Assembly (NCBI RefSeq): GCF_001556515.1
Contig: NZ_LSJA01000084.1
Location: forward strand, 48,253-112,252
Direction: 5' to 3'
Origin: Caulobacter sp. CCH9-E1
Lineage (GTDB): Bacteria > Pseudomonadota > Alphaproteobacteria > Caulobacterales > Caulobacteraceae
DNA length: 64,000 nucleotides
Below, in pieces: positions 30,097-39,005 of this stretch. Made by a program: the position numbers and the translations under genes. The notes beneath the pieces are model-generated. The model was given only the letters and a program-made list of their open reading frames with translations. It was not told where the DNA came from and ran no database searches. Every line of letters begins with the position of its first letter. The first letter of the stretch is position 1.

Positions 30097-30663
30097 TCAG
30101 ACCTGCATGATCTCTTGTTCTTTGATTTTCAAGGCCTCGTCGATGCGCTTGATGGCCTCGTCAGTCAGCTTCTGGACCTCGGTTTCCATCTTCTTGCGCT
30201 CGTCCTCGGCGATCGCGCCGTCCTTCTCGGCCTTCTTCAGGTCGTCGTTGGCGTCGCGGCGGACGTTGCGGACGGCGATCTTCTGCTGCTCGGCGTACTT
30301 GCCGGCGATCTTCTGGAGATCCTTGCGACGCTCCTCGGTCAGCGGCGGGATCGGGATGCGTAGGTTCTGACCTTCGACGACCGGGTTCAGGCCCAGACCC
30401 GAGGCGCGGATCGCCTTCTCCACCGAGACCACGACGCCGCGATCCCAGACGCTGACATTGATCTGGCGCGGCTCGGGCACGCTGACCGAAGCCACGGCGT
30501 TCAGCGGCGTCGTCGAGCCATAGGCCTCGACCATCACCTGGTCCAGAATGCTGGCCGAGGCGCGGCCGGTGCGCAGGCTGCCGAACTCTTCCTTCAGAGC
30601 GGCGACGGCCTTGTCCATGCGATCGCGATAGCGCGACAGGACGGGTTTTTCGGCGGCGGCCAT
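30097..30663 (-). CDS. frr: Ribosome recycling factor
   Basis: Splits the post-termination ribosome together with EF-G. The 188-residue protein is an L-shaped three-helix bundle; visible signatures are [34 protein letters not shown] and [14 protein letters not shown], with a charged helical C-terminus ([12 protein letters not shown]). Normal length. It lies 25 bp after pyrH on the same strand. Confidence 0.97.
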   Translation of the reverse strand: MAAAEKPVLSRYRDRMDKAVAALKEEFGSLRTGRASASILDQVMVEAYGSTTPLNAVASVSVPEPRQINVSVWDRGVVVSVEKAIRASGLGLNPVVEGQNLRIPIPPLTEERRKDLQKIAGKYAEQQKIAVRNVRRDANDDLKKAEKDGAIAEDERKKMETEVQKLTDEAIKRIDEALKIKEQEIMQV

Positions 30664-30688
30664 GAGGCTCTCCTCGCTTTTTCGAAAT

Positions 30689-31432
30689 CTAGGCGGCGGC
30701 GCGGTCGCTGGCGACCACGGTGTGGGTGCCCTCGCCTCGCAGGACGTTCAGCAAGTTGCCGCGTCCCTTGATCGAGAAGACCACGATCGGAATGTTGCTG
30801 TCGCGCATGAGCGCCACGGCCGAGGCGTCCATGACCCGCAGGTCCTTGGCCAGGACGTCCATATAGGTCAGGCGGTCATAGCGTTCGGCCTTCGGATCCT
30901 TCTTGGGATCGGCCGTATAGACGCCGTCGACGCTGGTGCCCTTGAACAGGGCGTCGCACTGCATCTCGGCCGCGCGGAGGGCCGCGGCGGTGTCGGTGGT
31001 GAAGAACGGGTTGCCGGTGCCGGCGGCGAAGATCACCACGCGGCCCTTCTCAAGGTGGCGCTGGGCGCGGCGGCGAATATAGGGCTCGCAGACGGTAGCC
31101 ATCGGAATAGCCGACTGGACCCGGGTCTGGACGCCGATCCGCTCAAGAGCGTCCTGCATGGCCAGGGCGTTCATCACCGTGGCCAGCATGCCCATGTAGT
31201 CGGCGCTGGAGCGCTCCATGCCCTTGGCCGCGCCGGCCATGCCGCGGAAAATGTTGCCGCCGCCAATCACCAGGCACAGCTCGACGCCCGACTTAACGAT
31301 CTCGGCGACATCATCGGCCACGGACTGCACGGTCTTGGTGTCGATGCCGTACGGCGTCTCGCCCATCAGGACCTCGCCCGACACTTTCAGCAGGATGCGG
31401 CGATATTTCTGGGGCGCGCTGGTATCGGACAT
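30689..31432 (-). CDS. pyrH: UMP kinase
   Basis: Phosphorylates UMP to UDP and acts as the uridylate control point of pyrimidine metabolism. The 247-residue amino-acid-kinase-fold protein has [40 protein letters not shown], the ATP-site region [20 protein letters not shown] and [21 protein letters not shown]. It starts a new transcription unit: a strong terminator ends tsf upstream, and a promoter-like element lies 40-70 bp before the start. Confidence 0.97.
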   Translation of the reverse strand: MSDTSAPQKYRRILLKVSGEVLMGETPYGIDTKTVQSVADDVAEIVKSGVELCLVIGGGNIFRGMAGAAKGMERSSADYMGMLATVMNALAMQDALERIGVQTRVQSAIPMATVCEPYIRRRAQRHLEKGRVVIFAAGTGNPFFTTDTAAALRAAEMQCDALFKGTSVDGVYTADPKKDPKAERYDRLTYMDVLAKDLRVMDASAVALMRDSNIPIVVFSIKGRGNLLNVLRGEGTHTVVASDRAAA

Positions 31433-31472
31433 GGACCGCTATTCCTGAGTCGTCGGCACGCACATTACGTGC

Positions 31473-31502
31473 GTTGTACAGAACTGAGATGTGTTTTGCC
31501 AA
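31473..31502 (-). promoter_or_regulatory. Putative pyrH promoter
   Basis: Read on the minus strand, TTGGCA (31497-31502) and TACAAC (31473-31478) are 18 bp apart, about 40 bp before the pyrH start. Placement just downstream of the tsf terminator supports it. A small ACGCAC/GTGCGT inverted repeat (31458-31474) lies in the predicted leader. Confidence 0.5.
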
Positions 31503-31531
31503 CCGGCCTGGCGAGCCAGATCGGCGGGCGC

Positions 31532-31568
31532 AAAAAGGGCGCGGCGCGCGTCTACACGCGCCGCGCCC
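31532..31568 (-). terminator. Intrinsic terminator of rpsB-tsf
   Basis: A 12-bp GC stem (GGGCGCGGCGCG pairing with CGCGCCGCGCCC) is followed on the minus strand by TTTTT. It lies about 40 bp past the tsf stop and separates tsf from pyrH. Confidence 0.92.
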
Positions 31569-31609
31569 TGAATGTCTGTCGGGCGCCGAGCGGCGTCCGA
31601 CGGCGGGCC

Positions 31610-32548
31610 TTAGCCTTGGCCGGTCATCGAAGCGACTTCGGCGGCGAAGTCGTCTTGCTTCTTTTCGACGCCTTCGCCCAGGGCGAGGCGCGTGAAGCCC
31701 TTCACGGTGATCGGCGCGCCGAGGGTCTTGCCGGTTTCGGCGACCAGCTGCTCGACCGTCTGGTCCGGGTTCATGACGAAGGCCTGCTTCAGCAGCACGA
31801 CTTCTTCCAGGAACTTGCGGATGCGGCCTTCGATCATCTTCTCAACGACCGCCGGCGGCTTGCCCGACTCGAGCGCCTGCTCGGTGAACACGGCCTTTTC
31901 ACGCTCGATGGCGGCCGGGTCCAGGTCGTCCGGCGACAGCGACAGCGGCGAGGTCGCAGCGACGTGCATCGCGATCTTGCGGCCCAGCTCGCGCAGGGCG
32001 GCCTTGTCGCCGGTCGACTCGATGGCGACCAGCACGCCGATGCGGCCGAGGTCCGGCGCGGTGGCGTTGTGGATGTACGAGGCGACGACGCCGCTCTCGA
32101 CGGTCCACTTGGCGGCGCGACGCACCATCATGTTCTCGCCGATCGTGGCGATCAGGTTGGTCAGGTGGTCCTGCACGGTCTCGCCGCCGGCCAGCTTGGC
32201 GGCGGTGATCGCGTCGACCGAACCGTCGGTGCCAATGGCCGCGCCGGCGATCTGACGCGCCGCGCCTTGGAACAGGTCGTTACGCGACACGAAGTCGGTT
32301 TCGGCGTTCACTTCGACGGCCGTGGCGGTTTCGCCAGCGCCTTGCTCGGCGGTCGCGATGGCCACCAGACCTTCAGCGGCGGCGCGGTCGGCCTTCTTGG
32401 CGGCCTTGGACAGGCCCTTGGCGCGCAGCCAGTCGATGGAAGCTTCGATGTCGCCGTTGTTCTCAGCCAGCGCCTTCTTGCAGTCCATCATGCCGACGCC
32501 GGACTTTTCGCGCAGTTCCTTGACGAGGGCGGCGGTGATCTCAGCCAT
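31610..32548 (-). CDS. tsf: Elongation factor Ts
   Basis: Guanine nucleotide exchange factor for EF-Tu. The 312-residue protein has the N-terminal [16 protein letters not shown] motif, then [14 protein letters not shown] and IAMHVAA, with a long core (residues 60-280) and a [17 protein letters not shown] end (here [14 protein letters not shown]). Length is usual for alphaproteobacteria. It is cotranscribed with rpsB, separated by a 151-bp spacer with two hairpins, and ends at a strong terminator. Confidence 0.97.
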   Translation of the reverse strand: MAEITAALVKELREKSGVGMMDCKKALAENNGDIEASIDWLRAKGLSKAAKKADRAAAEGLVAIATAEQGAGETATAVEVNAETDFVSRNDLFQGAARQIAGAAIGTDGSVDAITAAKLAGGETVQDHLTNLIATIGENMMVRRAAKWTVESGVVASYIHNATAPDLGRIGVLVAIESTGDKAALRELGRKIAMHVAATSPLSLSPDDLDPAAIEREKAVFTEQALESGKPPAVVEKMIEGRIRKFLEEVVLLKQAFVMNPDQTVEQLVAETGKTLGAPITVKGFTRLALGEGVEKKQDDFAAEVASMTGQG

Positions 32549-32612
32549 CGAAAATCTCCAGATTCAAACGGTTGGCGACTGGGCTTGTTAGCCCGCCAAA
32601 TCGATAAAGAGT

Positions 32613-32640
32613 TGGGACCGGGCTATTTAGCCCGGTCCCA
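32613..32640 (-). repeat. Perfect 11-bp inverted repeat between rpsB and tsf
   Basis: TGGGACCGGGC and its exact complement flank a 6-base A/T loop. A second short hairpin (GGGCT-TGTT-AGCCC, 32581-32594) lies nearer tsf. Neither is followed by a T tract on the minus strand, so an attenuator, pause or processing site for the rpsB-tsf mRNA is more likely than a full terminator. Confidence 0.7.
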
Positions 32641-32699
32641 TGTCAGGGTCGCGACGGTCCCCGCGCCGGACGATCGCCCGGCCGGGAACACGTTGGAAA

Positions 32700-33506
32700 T
32701 CAGCCTTCGGCCGATTCCGGAGCCGCTTCGGCGGCCGGAGCTTCCGGAGCCAGTTCGCGGGCCAGGGCCGGCTCGACCGGAGCGACGGAGGCGCCCAGGT
32801 CCACGCCAGCGGCGGCTTGACCAGCGGCCAGACCGTCCAGGACGGCGTCGGCGATCAGGTCGCAGTACAGTTGCAGAGCGCGGGCGGCGTCGTCGTTCCC
32901 CGGGATCGGGTAGGTGATGCCGTCCGGATCGCAGTTGGTGTCGAGGATGGCGACGACCGGGATGTTCAGCTTACGGGCTTCCAGGATCGCGATCGCTTCC
33001 TTGTTGGTGTCGATCACGAACATGATGTCGGGGATGCCGCCCATGTCCTTGATGCCGCCCAGCGACAGCTCCAGCTTGTCGCGCTCGCGGGTCAGCTGCA
33101 GCAGCTCCTTCTTGGAACGACCTTGGGCTTCGCCGGCCAGGACGCCTTCCAGCTCGCGCAGACGAGCGATCGAGCCCGAGACGGTGCGCCAGTTGGTCAG
33201 GGTGCCGCCGAGCCAGCGGTGGTTCACGTAGTACTGGGCGCAGCGCTTGGCGGCCGTGGCGACCGGGTCGCTGGCCTGGCGCTTGGTGCCGACGAACAGC
33301 ACGCGGCCGCCGGCGGCGGCGACTTCACGGACCTTCACCAGGGCTTGGTGCAGCAGCGGGATCGTCTGCGACAGGTCGATGATGTGGATGTTCGAGCGCG
33401 AACCGAAGATGTAGCGGTCCATCTTCGGGTTCCAGCGGTGCGTCTGGTGACCAAAGTGAGCGCCGGCTTCCAGGAGCTGACGCATGGAGAATTCGGGAAG
33501 AGCCAT
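32700..33506 (-). CDS. rpsB: 30S ribosomal protein S2
   Basis: Small-subunit ribosomal protein of 268 residues. Family signatures are [20 protein letters not shown] near the N-terminus, [23 protein letters not shown], and [19 protein letters not shown] followed by [21 protein letters not shown]. The last 25 residues are an alanine/glutamate-rich extension ([14 protein letters not shown]) seen in related species but absent from E. coli S2. It heads rpsB-tsf, with a 128-nt predicted leader holding a strong hairpin. Confidence 0.97.
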   Translation of the reverse strand: MALPEFSMRQLLEAGAHFGHQTHRWNPKMDRYIFGSRSNIHIIDLSQTIPLLHQALVKVREVAAAGGRVLFVGTKRQASDPVATAAKRCAQYYVNHRWLGGTLTNWRTVSGSIARLRELEGVLAGEAQGRSKKELLQLTRERDKLELSLGGIKDMGGIPDIMFVIDTNKEAIAILEARKLNIPVVAILDTNCDPDGITYPIPGNDDAARALQLYCDLIADAVLDGLAAGQAAAGVDLGASVAPVEPALARELAPEAPAAEAAPESAEG

Positions 33507-33548
33507 CGGGCCTTTAATCCTTCTTCCGGTTGAACCTCCGTGGACACC

Positions 33549-33575
33549 CCCGCTTCAGACCATTCTGAAGGCGGG
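33549..33575 (-). ncRNA. Hairpin in the rpsB mRNA leader (candidate cis-regulatory element)
   Basis: In the predicted rpsB 5' leader, about 45-70 nt before the start codon, CCCG-C-CTTCAGA pairs with TCTGAAG-CGGG around an ATGG loop: 11 pairs with one bulged C. S2 controls its own operon through the leader in other bacteria, so this may be the target. No covariation evidence was available. Confidence 0.4.
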
Positions 33576-33640
33576 ACCGGAACGGCGTCGTCGGGATGTC
33601 TCCCCGATGCAGCCGAACGTCCACGTGTGGAATGGCCGCG

Positions 33641-33669
33641 CAAATAGTCGCTACGGAGCGAAAAAGCAA
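33641..33669 (-). promoter_or_regulatory. Putative rpsB-tsf promoter
   Basis: On the minus strand TTGCTT (33664-33669) and TATTTG (33641-33646) are spaced by 17 bp, about 135 bp before the rpsB start. The 340-bp gap to the next plus-strand gene holds this promoter and the structured leader; the remaining part (33670-33847) shows only the upstream region of the HAD gene. Confidence 0.5.
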
Positions 33670-33847
33670 GCCCGCGCATCACCTCGGTCCAGGTGAAATA
33701 TGATCGCCTAGCGCTTGAGGCGGTCGCACGGTGACGTCGTCCTAAGGACAAGGAGCCCACGGCGCGGGCGTTCTTGTCCACAGGGACCTAGGACGCTGTC
33801 GCAAATCTTCCACGTCGCCGTGGCTCACTGACGGAGGTGAGACGGGG

Positions 33848-34504
33848 ATGGCGATGCTCGCGGTGTTCGACATGGACGGCACGCTGCTGAACGGCGACTC
33901 CACGGCCCTGTGGCTATGGGAGCGCGCCAAGCGATCGCCGCTGCGCCTGATCGCGACGCTCGCCGTCGCTCCGGTGGCGGTTCCGATGGTGGCGCTACCC
34001 TTCACCCGCCGCGCCGGCGCTTCGATCCTGCTCTGGATCGCCACGGCGGGCCTGTCGGAACAACAACTGCTGGCCTCTTGCGACGATTTCGCCCGCGCCT
34101 TCGTTGAAAAACGCTGCAGCCTGGCCTGGAAGCCGCAGGCCCTGGCGGCGCTGGATGGCCACGTGGCGGCCGGCGACCGGGTGGTCGTCGTCACGGCCGC
34201 GCCGACCTGTCTCGCCAACGCGCTGCTGCGCACGCTGGATCAACGCGTGGACGTGCTGGGCACTTCGCTGAAACCCGGTCTCGGGGGCTGGATCGCCAAC
34301 ATTCACTGCCGCAACCAACGCAAGTGCCAGGCTTTGGCCGAGGCCGGCCATGGCGCCCGCTGGGCCTATGCCTATACCGACAGCCTGGACGACCTGCCCA
34401 TCCTGCGCGCCGCCGACAAGCCCGTGATCGTCAAGGGCGGCAAGGCGGCCGAGCGGCGGCTGTTCCGGGCTGGGCTGATGAACGGACGCGCCGCGGCGTG
34501 GTAA
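33848..34504 (+). CDS. HAD-IB family phosphatase
   Basis: A 218-residue haloacid dehalogenase-fold hydrolase of subfamily IB, likely a phosphomonoesterase in the cytoplasm. Motif I is FDMDGTLLNGDS (residues 7-18), motif II VVVVTAAPT, motif III a lysine-bearing segment around NQRKCQALAEAG, and motif IV YTDSLDDLPIL. The helical cap between motifs I and II contains a hydrophobic stretch (LIATLAVAPVAVPMVALPF) that may touch the membrane. GGAGGTGA precedes the ATG at 33848. SerB-like and lysophosphatidate phosphatase-like members share this pattern; the substrate is unknown. Confidence 0.85.
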   Translation: MAMLAVFDMDGTLLNGDSTALWLWERAKRSPLRLIATLAVAPVAVPMVALPFTRRAGASILLWIATAGLSEQQLLASCDDFARAFVEKRCSLAWKPQALAALDGHVAAGDRVVVVTAAPTCLANALLRTLDQRVDVLGTSLKPGLGGWIANIHCRNQRKCQALAEAGHGARWAYAYTDSLDDLPILRAADKPVIVKGGKAAERRLFRAGLMNGRAAAW

Positions 34505-34514
34505 TCGCTGGTCC

Positions 34515-35147
34515 TCAGCCAGGCCGACGCGCCGTGACAGCCAGCCACGGCCGCTGTCCGCCCAGGTAGTCGCCGCCAGCATAGCGCCGAATGGACAAGA
34601 TCTCCCAATCCGCCGAGGCGCTGTAGGCGGCCTCGAGCGCCTCGGCCGATGGATAGTTGAAGTAGCGGCCCAAGCCGTCACGCCCGTCCGTATCGCCGGC
34701 CTTATAGGTCCCAACGTGAAGTCCGCCCGGTTTCAGGGCCCGGAAGATTCGCGACAGGATATCGGGAAGCGCCGATCCGGGCACATGCAGCAGGCTCGCA
34801 TTGGCCCACACACCATCATAGGCGCCCAGATCAACCAACTGATCGAAGCGCATCACGCGCACGGGACGCCCGAGCCTGGCCTCGGCCTGTCTGGCCATGG
34901 CCTCTACGCCGTCTGTGGGGTCCACGCGGAAGCCGAGCGCCAGCATGGCCTCACTGTCGCGACCGTCCCCGCAACCGAGCTCCAGAATGCGCGCGCCAGG
35001 GTGAAGTCGCTTCAGAAACCCTTCCAGGAGCCGACTTGGACCATCGCGCGCGGTGGCGGCGTAGATCTGAGCCTGCTCGGCATAGAACAGCAAGGTCGCG
35101 TCGTCATAACCGACCACTTGCTCCGCAGGGCTGGCGGGCGGCTTCAT
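34515..35147 (-). CDS. Class I SAM-dependent methyltransferase
   Basis: A 210-residue Rossmann-fold methyltransferase with motif I ILELGCGDGRDS (residues about 54-65), an acidic loop at PTDGVEAMARQAEARLG, motif IV around GVWANASLLHVP and FRALKPGGLHVGTYK. This pattern resembles the TehB/UbiE-like small-molecule group. The substrate cannot be told from sequence. It is convergent with the HAD gene (10-bp gap) and downstream of dnaE on the same strand; the 161-bp gap to dnaE shows no strong terminator. Confidence 0.85.
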   Translation of the reverse strand: MKPPASPAEQVVGYDDATLLFYAEQAQIYAATARDGPSRLLEGFLKRLHPGARILELGCGDGRDSEAMLALGFRVDPTDGVEAMARQAEARLGRPVRVMRFDQLVDLGAYDGVWANASLLHVPGSALPDILSRIFRALKPGGLHVGTYKAGDTDGRDGLGRYFNYPSAEALEAAYSASADWEILSIRRYAGGDYLGGQRPWLAVTARRPG

Positions 35148-35308
35148 GATCAGACAAACACATCGGCGCGGTCACCCGCGCGATCCAAAGCCGGACTTTC
35201 TTGGCCCGAGTCGCTGACAAGAATCTCAAGCGCCCAGCTCATCGCCATAACCCTGTTTTTCCGATCCCACGGCCGCCATCGCCAACCGTGAGAAATAGGA
35301 ATATTTTC

Positions 35309-38300
35309 CTAAACATCCTCCAGCAGCGCCACGCCCGGCGCGGTCTTCAAGGCTCCGCGCAGGGCGGCGTCGAGGCTGTAGCGCCCGGGCAACCGAAGCT
35401 CGATCTCACGACCGCCGCTGATCGCCGCCACGAAGGTGACCTCGCCGCCTTTCTGGGACTGGGCGGCCTCCAGCCGGCGCTTGAGCGCATCGATCTCGGC
35501 GGCGGAGGGCGACAGGTGTACGCGCAGCCCCGCCACCACATTCTCGATGGCCTTCTCGATCGGCTCGGCGTCGTCGCCGAAGAAACGAACCTCACCATCC
35601 CGAGCCTTGGCGCGGACCTTGATCGCCACGGCCTTGCCTGGCTCCAGCACATCACGACACTTGCGCAGGGACTCCGGCGGGAACAGCACCTCGTATTCGC
35701 CGGTCGGATCCGACAGGGAGACGAAGGCGAACTTCTCACCGCTCTGCGAAGCGCGCTCCTGTCGGCGGCGGACCATGCCGCACATCCGGAAGGCTTCCAT
35801 GCCGGCTTCCGCCTGGACCATGGCCTCGGCCAGCATGGCGGTGCGCCGACGGCGTAGCATGCCGACCATGTCCTCTAGCGGATGGCCGGTCAGGTAGAAG
35901 CCGACCGCCGACAGCTCTTCGTCCAGCAGGTCGACCTGATTCCAGTTCTCGGTCTTGGCGAGGCGCGGGCGGTTAGCTCCCGAATCCGAACCGAACAGGC
36001 CACCCTGCCCGCCCTGACGGTCGGCATGGCAGCTCTGCGCGTGGGCGATCAGAACATCGGCCGAGGCGACGATCTGGGCCCGGTTCTTGTGGATCGAGTC
36101 GAAGGCCCCCGCGCGGGCTAGGTTTTCGATCGCCCGCTTGTTGACCTGACGCGGATCGATCCGCTCGACAAAGTCGAAGATGTCGCGGAAGGGCCCGCCT
36201 TCCTCGCGCACGGCCACCAGATGCTTCATGGCGTCGAGACCGACGTTGCGGATCGCGCCCAGGGCGTACAGCACTTCGCCGTTCTCGACCTCGAAGTCGG
36301 CGCCCGAGCGGTTCACGTCCGGCGCGCGCACCGTGATCCCAAAGCGACGGGCGTCCTGGTGGAAGACGGCCAGCTTGTCGGTGTTCGACAGATCAAGGCT
36401 CATCGACGCGGCGAAGAACTCGACCGGCGTGTTCGCCTTCAGCCAGGCTGTCTGATACGAAATGAAGGCGTAGGCGGCGGCGTGCGACTTGTTGAAGCCA
36501 TAGCCGGCGAACTTGGCCACCAGTTCGAAGATCGAGCCCGACTGTTCCTCGGGAACGTTCTTCTCCTTGGCGCCGGAGACGAAACGGATCTTCTGGAGAT
36601 CCATCTCCTCCTTCTTCTTCTTACCCATGGCCCGGCGCAGAAGGTCGGCTTCGCCCAGGCTGTAACCCGCCAGGATCTGGGCGATCTGCATCACCTGTTC
36701 CTGATAGACGATGACGCCGTAGGTCTCCTTCAGCACCGTCTCCAGCGACGGGTGTAGGGTGTCGACGGGTTTGCGGCCGAACTTGCAGTCGACGAAGGTG
36801 TCGATGTTGTCCATCGGGCCCGGGCGATACAGCGAGATCAGCGCGGTGATCTCCTCGATCGAGCCGCAGCGCATCTTGCGCAGGGTGTCGCGCATGCCCT
36901 GACTTTCGAGCTGGAACACGCCGACCGTCTGGCCGGAGGCGAGCAACTCGTAGGTCTTGGCGTCATCGAAGGGCAGCTTGCCGAGATCGATCTCGAAGCC
37001 GCGCTTCTTCAGGTGCTTTACCGCCCGATCCAGCACCGTCAGGGTCTTCAGGCCCAGGAAGTCGAACTTCACCAGGCCCGCGCTCTCGACCCATTTCATG
37101 TTGAACTGGGTGGCGGGCAGGTCCGAGCGCGGATCCTTGTAGAGTGGAGTCAGCTGGGTCAGCGGCCGGTCGCCGATCACCACGCCGGCGGCGTGCGTCG
37201 AGGCGTTGCGGAACAGGCCTTCCAGCTGCAGGGCGACGTTCAAGCAGTTGGCGACGTTCGGGTCTTCGTCGCGGGCCTGTTTCAGGCGCGGCTCGATGTC
37301 GATCGCCTGGGCCAGGGTGACCGGCGCGGCCGGGTTGTTCGGCACCATCTTGCAGAGGCGGTCGACCAGACCCAGCGGCAGCTGCATCACGCGGCCGACG
37401 TCGCGCAGCACGGCGCGAGCCTGCAGCGAGCCGAAAGTGATGATCTGGGCCACGCGGTCGCGGCCATACTTCTCCTGCACATAGGAGATCACCTCTTCGC
37501 GTCGCTCCTGACAGAAGTCGACGTCGAAGTCGGGCATGGAGACACGCTCGGGATTGAGGAAGCGCTCGAACAGCAGGCCAAAGCGCAGAGGGTCGAGGTC
37601 GGTGATGGTCAACACCCAGGCGACCAGCGAACCGGCGCCCGATCCCCGTCCCGGCCCCACCGGAATGCCGTGCGCCTTACCCCACTTGATGAAGTCCGAC
37701 ACGATCAGGAAGTAGCCGGGGAAGCCCATCTTCTCGATGATGTCGAGCTCGAACTCGAGGCGCTTCCAATAATCCTCCTCGGGCGCTGACAGCGTCAGCC
37801 CGTCGAGGCGCATCTTGAGACCCTCGCGCGCCTGGTGACGAAGCTCCTCGGCCTCGTTGCGACCGTCGCCGGTCGGGAAGCTGGGCAGGATCGGCGCGCG
37901 CTTGTGCACCATGAAGGCGCAGCGGCGGGCGATGTCGAGGGTGTTATCGCAGGCTTCCGGCAGGTCGGCGAACAGCTTGCGCATGTCGGCCGGCGGCTTG
38001 AACCAGTGCTCGGGCGTGACCCGCCGCCGCTCGTCCTGGCCGACGAAGGCGCCATCGGCGATGCAGAGCAGCGCGTCGTGCGCCTCGTAGAATTGCGGCT
38101 TGGCGAAGTAGACGTCGTTGGTGGCGACCAGCGGCACGTCGTTCTCGTAGGCCCAGTTGACCAGGCCTGGTTCGGCGGCCGCCTGCTTGGGCAGGCCATG
38201 ACGTTGCAGTTCGACATAGAAGCGATCGCCGAAGACGCGGTGCATCTCGGCCAAGGCGGCCGACGCTTCAGCCGCTTTGCCCGCCGCGAAAAGCGCGTCG

Positions 38301-38740
38301 ACGGGCCCATCCGTGCCGCCCGACAGCAGGATCAGACCGTCGCTGTACTCCGCCACCTTGGCCCAGGGCACGACAGGCTCGGGCAATTCCGCGCTGTCGA
38401 GATAGGCGATCGACGAGAGCTCGGAGAGATTGAGGTAGCCCTGCTCGTTCTGGGCCAAAAGCATTACGGTCGGCGCCCGCGCCCAACGCTCGGTCGGGCC
38501 GCCGCCAATACCCGTCACGGGGATGGCGCAGCCGATGATCGGCTGAACGCCGGCGTCCTTGGCGTAGGACGAGTATTCGAGCGCCCCGAACAGATTGGCC
38601 CGGTCGGCCAGACCCGCCGCGGGCATCCCCGCCGCCGCCGCCAACTTGCCGATCTGATCGGCCTTGATCGCGCCTTCAAGCAGCGAATAGGCCGAGCGGA
38701 CCCGCAGGTGGACAAAACCGTCTGCCTCCCCGTCCGCCAT
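35309..38740 (-). CDS. dnaE: DNA polymerase III alpha subunit
   Basis: Replicative polymerase of 1143 residues. An N-terminal PHP domain (residues about 8-80; [17 protein letters not shown]), the catalytic palm with [14 protein letters not shown] and the active-site [13 protein letters not shown] (near residue 402), and the [31 protein letters not shown] and [10 protein letters not shown] thumb/finger segments follow in the usual order. The C-terminal part carries helix-hairpin-helix and OB-fold regions. I use ATG 38740; the upstream extension is not conserved. In the PHP domain the usual second histidine is replaced (HLRVRS), so it is probably catalytically dead. sidA lies 23 bp upstream on the same strand. 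Confidence 0.98.
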   Translation of the reverse strand: MADGEADGFVHLRVRSAYSLLEGAIKADQIGKLAAAAGMPAAGLADRANLFGALEYSSYAKDAGVQPIIGCAIPVTGIGGGPTERWARAPTVMLLAQNEQGYLNLSELSSIAYLDSAELPEPVVPWAKVAEYSDGLILLSGGTDGPVDALFAAGKAAEASAALAEMHRVFGDRFYVELQRHGLPKQAAAEPGLVNWAYENDVPLVATNDVYFAKPQFYEAHDALLCIADGAFVGQDERRRVTPEHWFKPPADMRKLFADLPEACDNTLDIARRCAFMVHKRAPILPSFPTGDGRNEAEELRHQAREGLKMRLDGLTLSAPEEDYWKRLEFELDIIEKMGFPGYFLIVSDFIKWGKAHGIPVGPGRGSGAGSLVAWVLTITDLDPLRFGLLFERFLNPERVSMPDFDVDFCQERREEVISYVQEKYGRDRVAQIITFGSLQARAVLRDVGRVMQLPLGLVDRLCKMVPNNPAAPVTLAQAIDIEPRLKQARDEDPNVANCLNVALQLEGLFRNASTHAAGVVIGDRPLTQLTPLYKDPRSDLPATQFNMKWVESAGLVKFDFLGLKTLTVLDRAVKHLKKRGFEIDLGKLPFDDAKTYELLASGQTVGVFQLESQGMRDTLRKMRCGSIEEITALISLYRPGPMDNIDTFVDCKFGRKPVDTLHPSLETVLKETYGVIVYQEQVMQIAQILAGYSLGEADLLRRAMGKKKKEEMDLQKIRFVSGAKEKNVPEEQSGSIFELVAKFAGYGFNKSHAAAYAFISYQTAWLKANTPVEFFAASMSLDLSNTDKLAVFHQDARRFGITVRAPDVNRSGADFEVENGEVLYALGAIRNVGLDAMKHLVAVREEGGPFRDIFDFVERIDPRQVNKRAIENLARAGAFDSIHKNRAQIVASADVLIAHAQSCHADRQGGQGGLFGSDSGANRPRLAKTENWNQVDLLDEELSAVGFYLTGHPLEDMVGMLRRRRTAMLAEAMVQAEAGMEAFRMCGMVRRRQERASQSGEKFAFVSLSDPTGEYEVLFPPESLRKCRDVLEPGKAVAIKVRAKARDGEVRFFGDDAEPIEKAIENVVAGLRVHLSPSAAEIDALKRRLEAAQSQKGGEVTFVAAISGGREIELRLPGRYSLDAALRGALKTAPGVALLEDV

Positions 38741-38763
38741 GACCGATCCTCCGCCTACACGAC

Positions 38764-38853
38764 TCAGGCCACCAGTTGGGCGACCGAGCACATCATCCAG
38801 ACGAAGCCGGCGACGGAAACAAGGGCCAAAGACTCACGCGCCACACGGATCAT
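38764..38853 (-). CDS. sidA: SidA: SOS-induced cell division inhibitor, 29-residue inner-membrane peptide
   Basis: In C. crescentus the damage checkpoint protein SidA is a 29-residue inner-membrane peptide that blocks division by acting on the late divisome proteins FtsW/FtsN. Here, between dnaE and a nucleoside hydrolase gene, a frame of exactly 29 codons starts with MIRVARES and continues as a hydrophobic helix ([20 protein letters not shown]) to the stop. A perfect GGAGG ribosome binding site lies 5 bp before the ATG at 38853. The promoter has TTGTGA and TATGGA spaced 17 bp, and a consensus LexA box covers the -35 element. Length, topology, SOS control and neighbourhood all match; too short for standard gene callers. 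I rely on memory, not alignment, for identity. Confidence 0.9.
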   Translation of the reverse strand: MIRVARESLALVSVAGFVWMMCSVAQLVA

Positions 38854-38881
38854 CGGAACCTCCACAGATTTCTTGTTTTGT

Positions 38882-38910
38882 TCCATATTCCGGTTTTGTT
38901 CTGTTCACAA
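38882..38910 (-). promoter_or_regulatory. sidA promoter
   Basis: On the minus strand, -35 TTGTGA (38905-38910), 17-bp spacer, -10 TATGGA (38882-38887). It predicts a leader of about 22 nt before the sidA ATG. The LexA operator overlaps the -35 hexamer. Confidence 0.7.
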
Positions 38911-38917
38911 GATGTTC
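38903..38917 (+). promoter_or_regulatory. LexA operator (SOS box) of sidA
   Basis: GTTC-ACAAGAT-GTTC fits GTTC-N7-GTTC exactly. It overlaps the sidA -35 hexamer and is about 90 bp upstream of the divergent nucleoside hydrolase start, so it could also influence that gene. Extra GTTC half-sites occur at 38880, 38898 and 38926 but not at N7 spacing. Confidence 0.9.
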
Positions 38918-39005
38918 CTGTAGCGGTTCGTGCATTTTCTGCCGAACGGAGCGCATGGAACGTCGCCCTATGGTCAAGCCGCGCGGATCACGGCAAATCG
39001 TCGCC

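Noticed and set aside
35150..35248. 32-codon ORF on the minus strand just before the methyltransferase gene
   Set aside because: Weak ribosome binding site, third-codon GC well below that of neighbouring genes and no hydrophobic or conserved pattern. I keep it as a possible leader ORF only.
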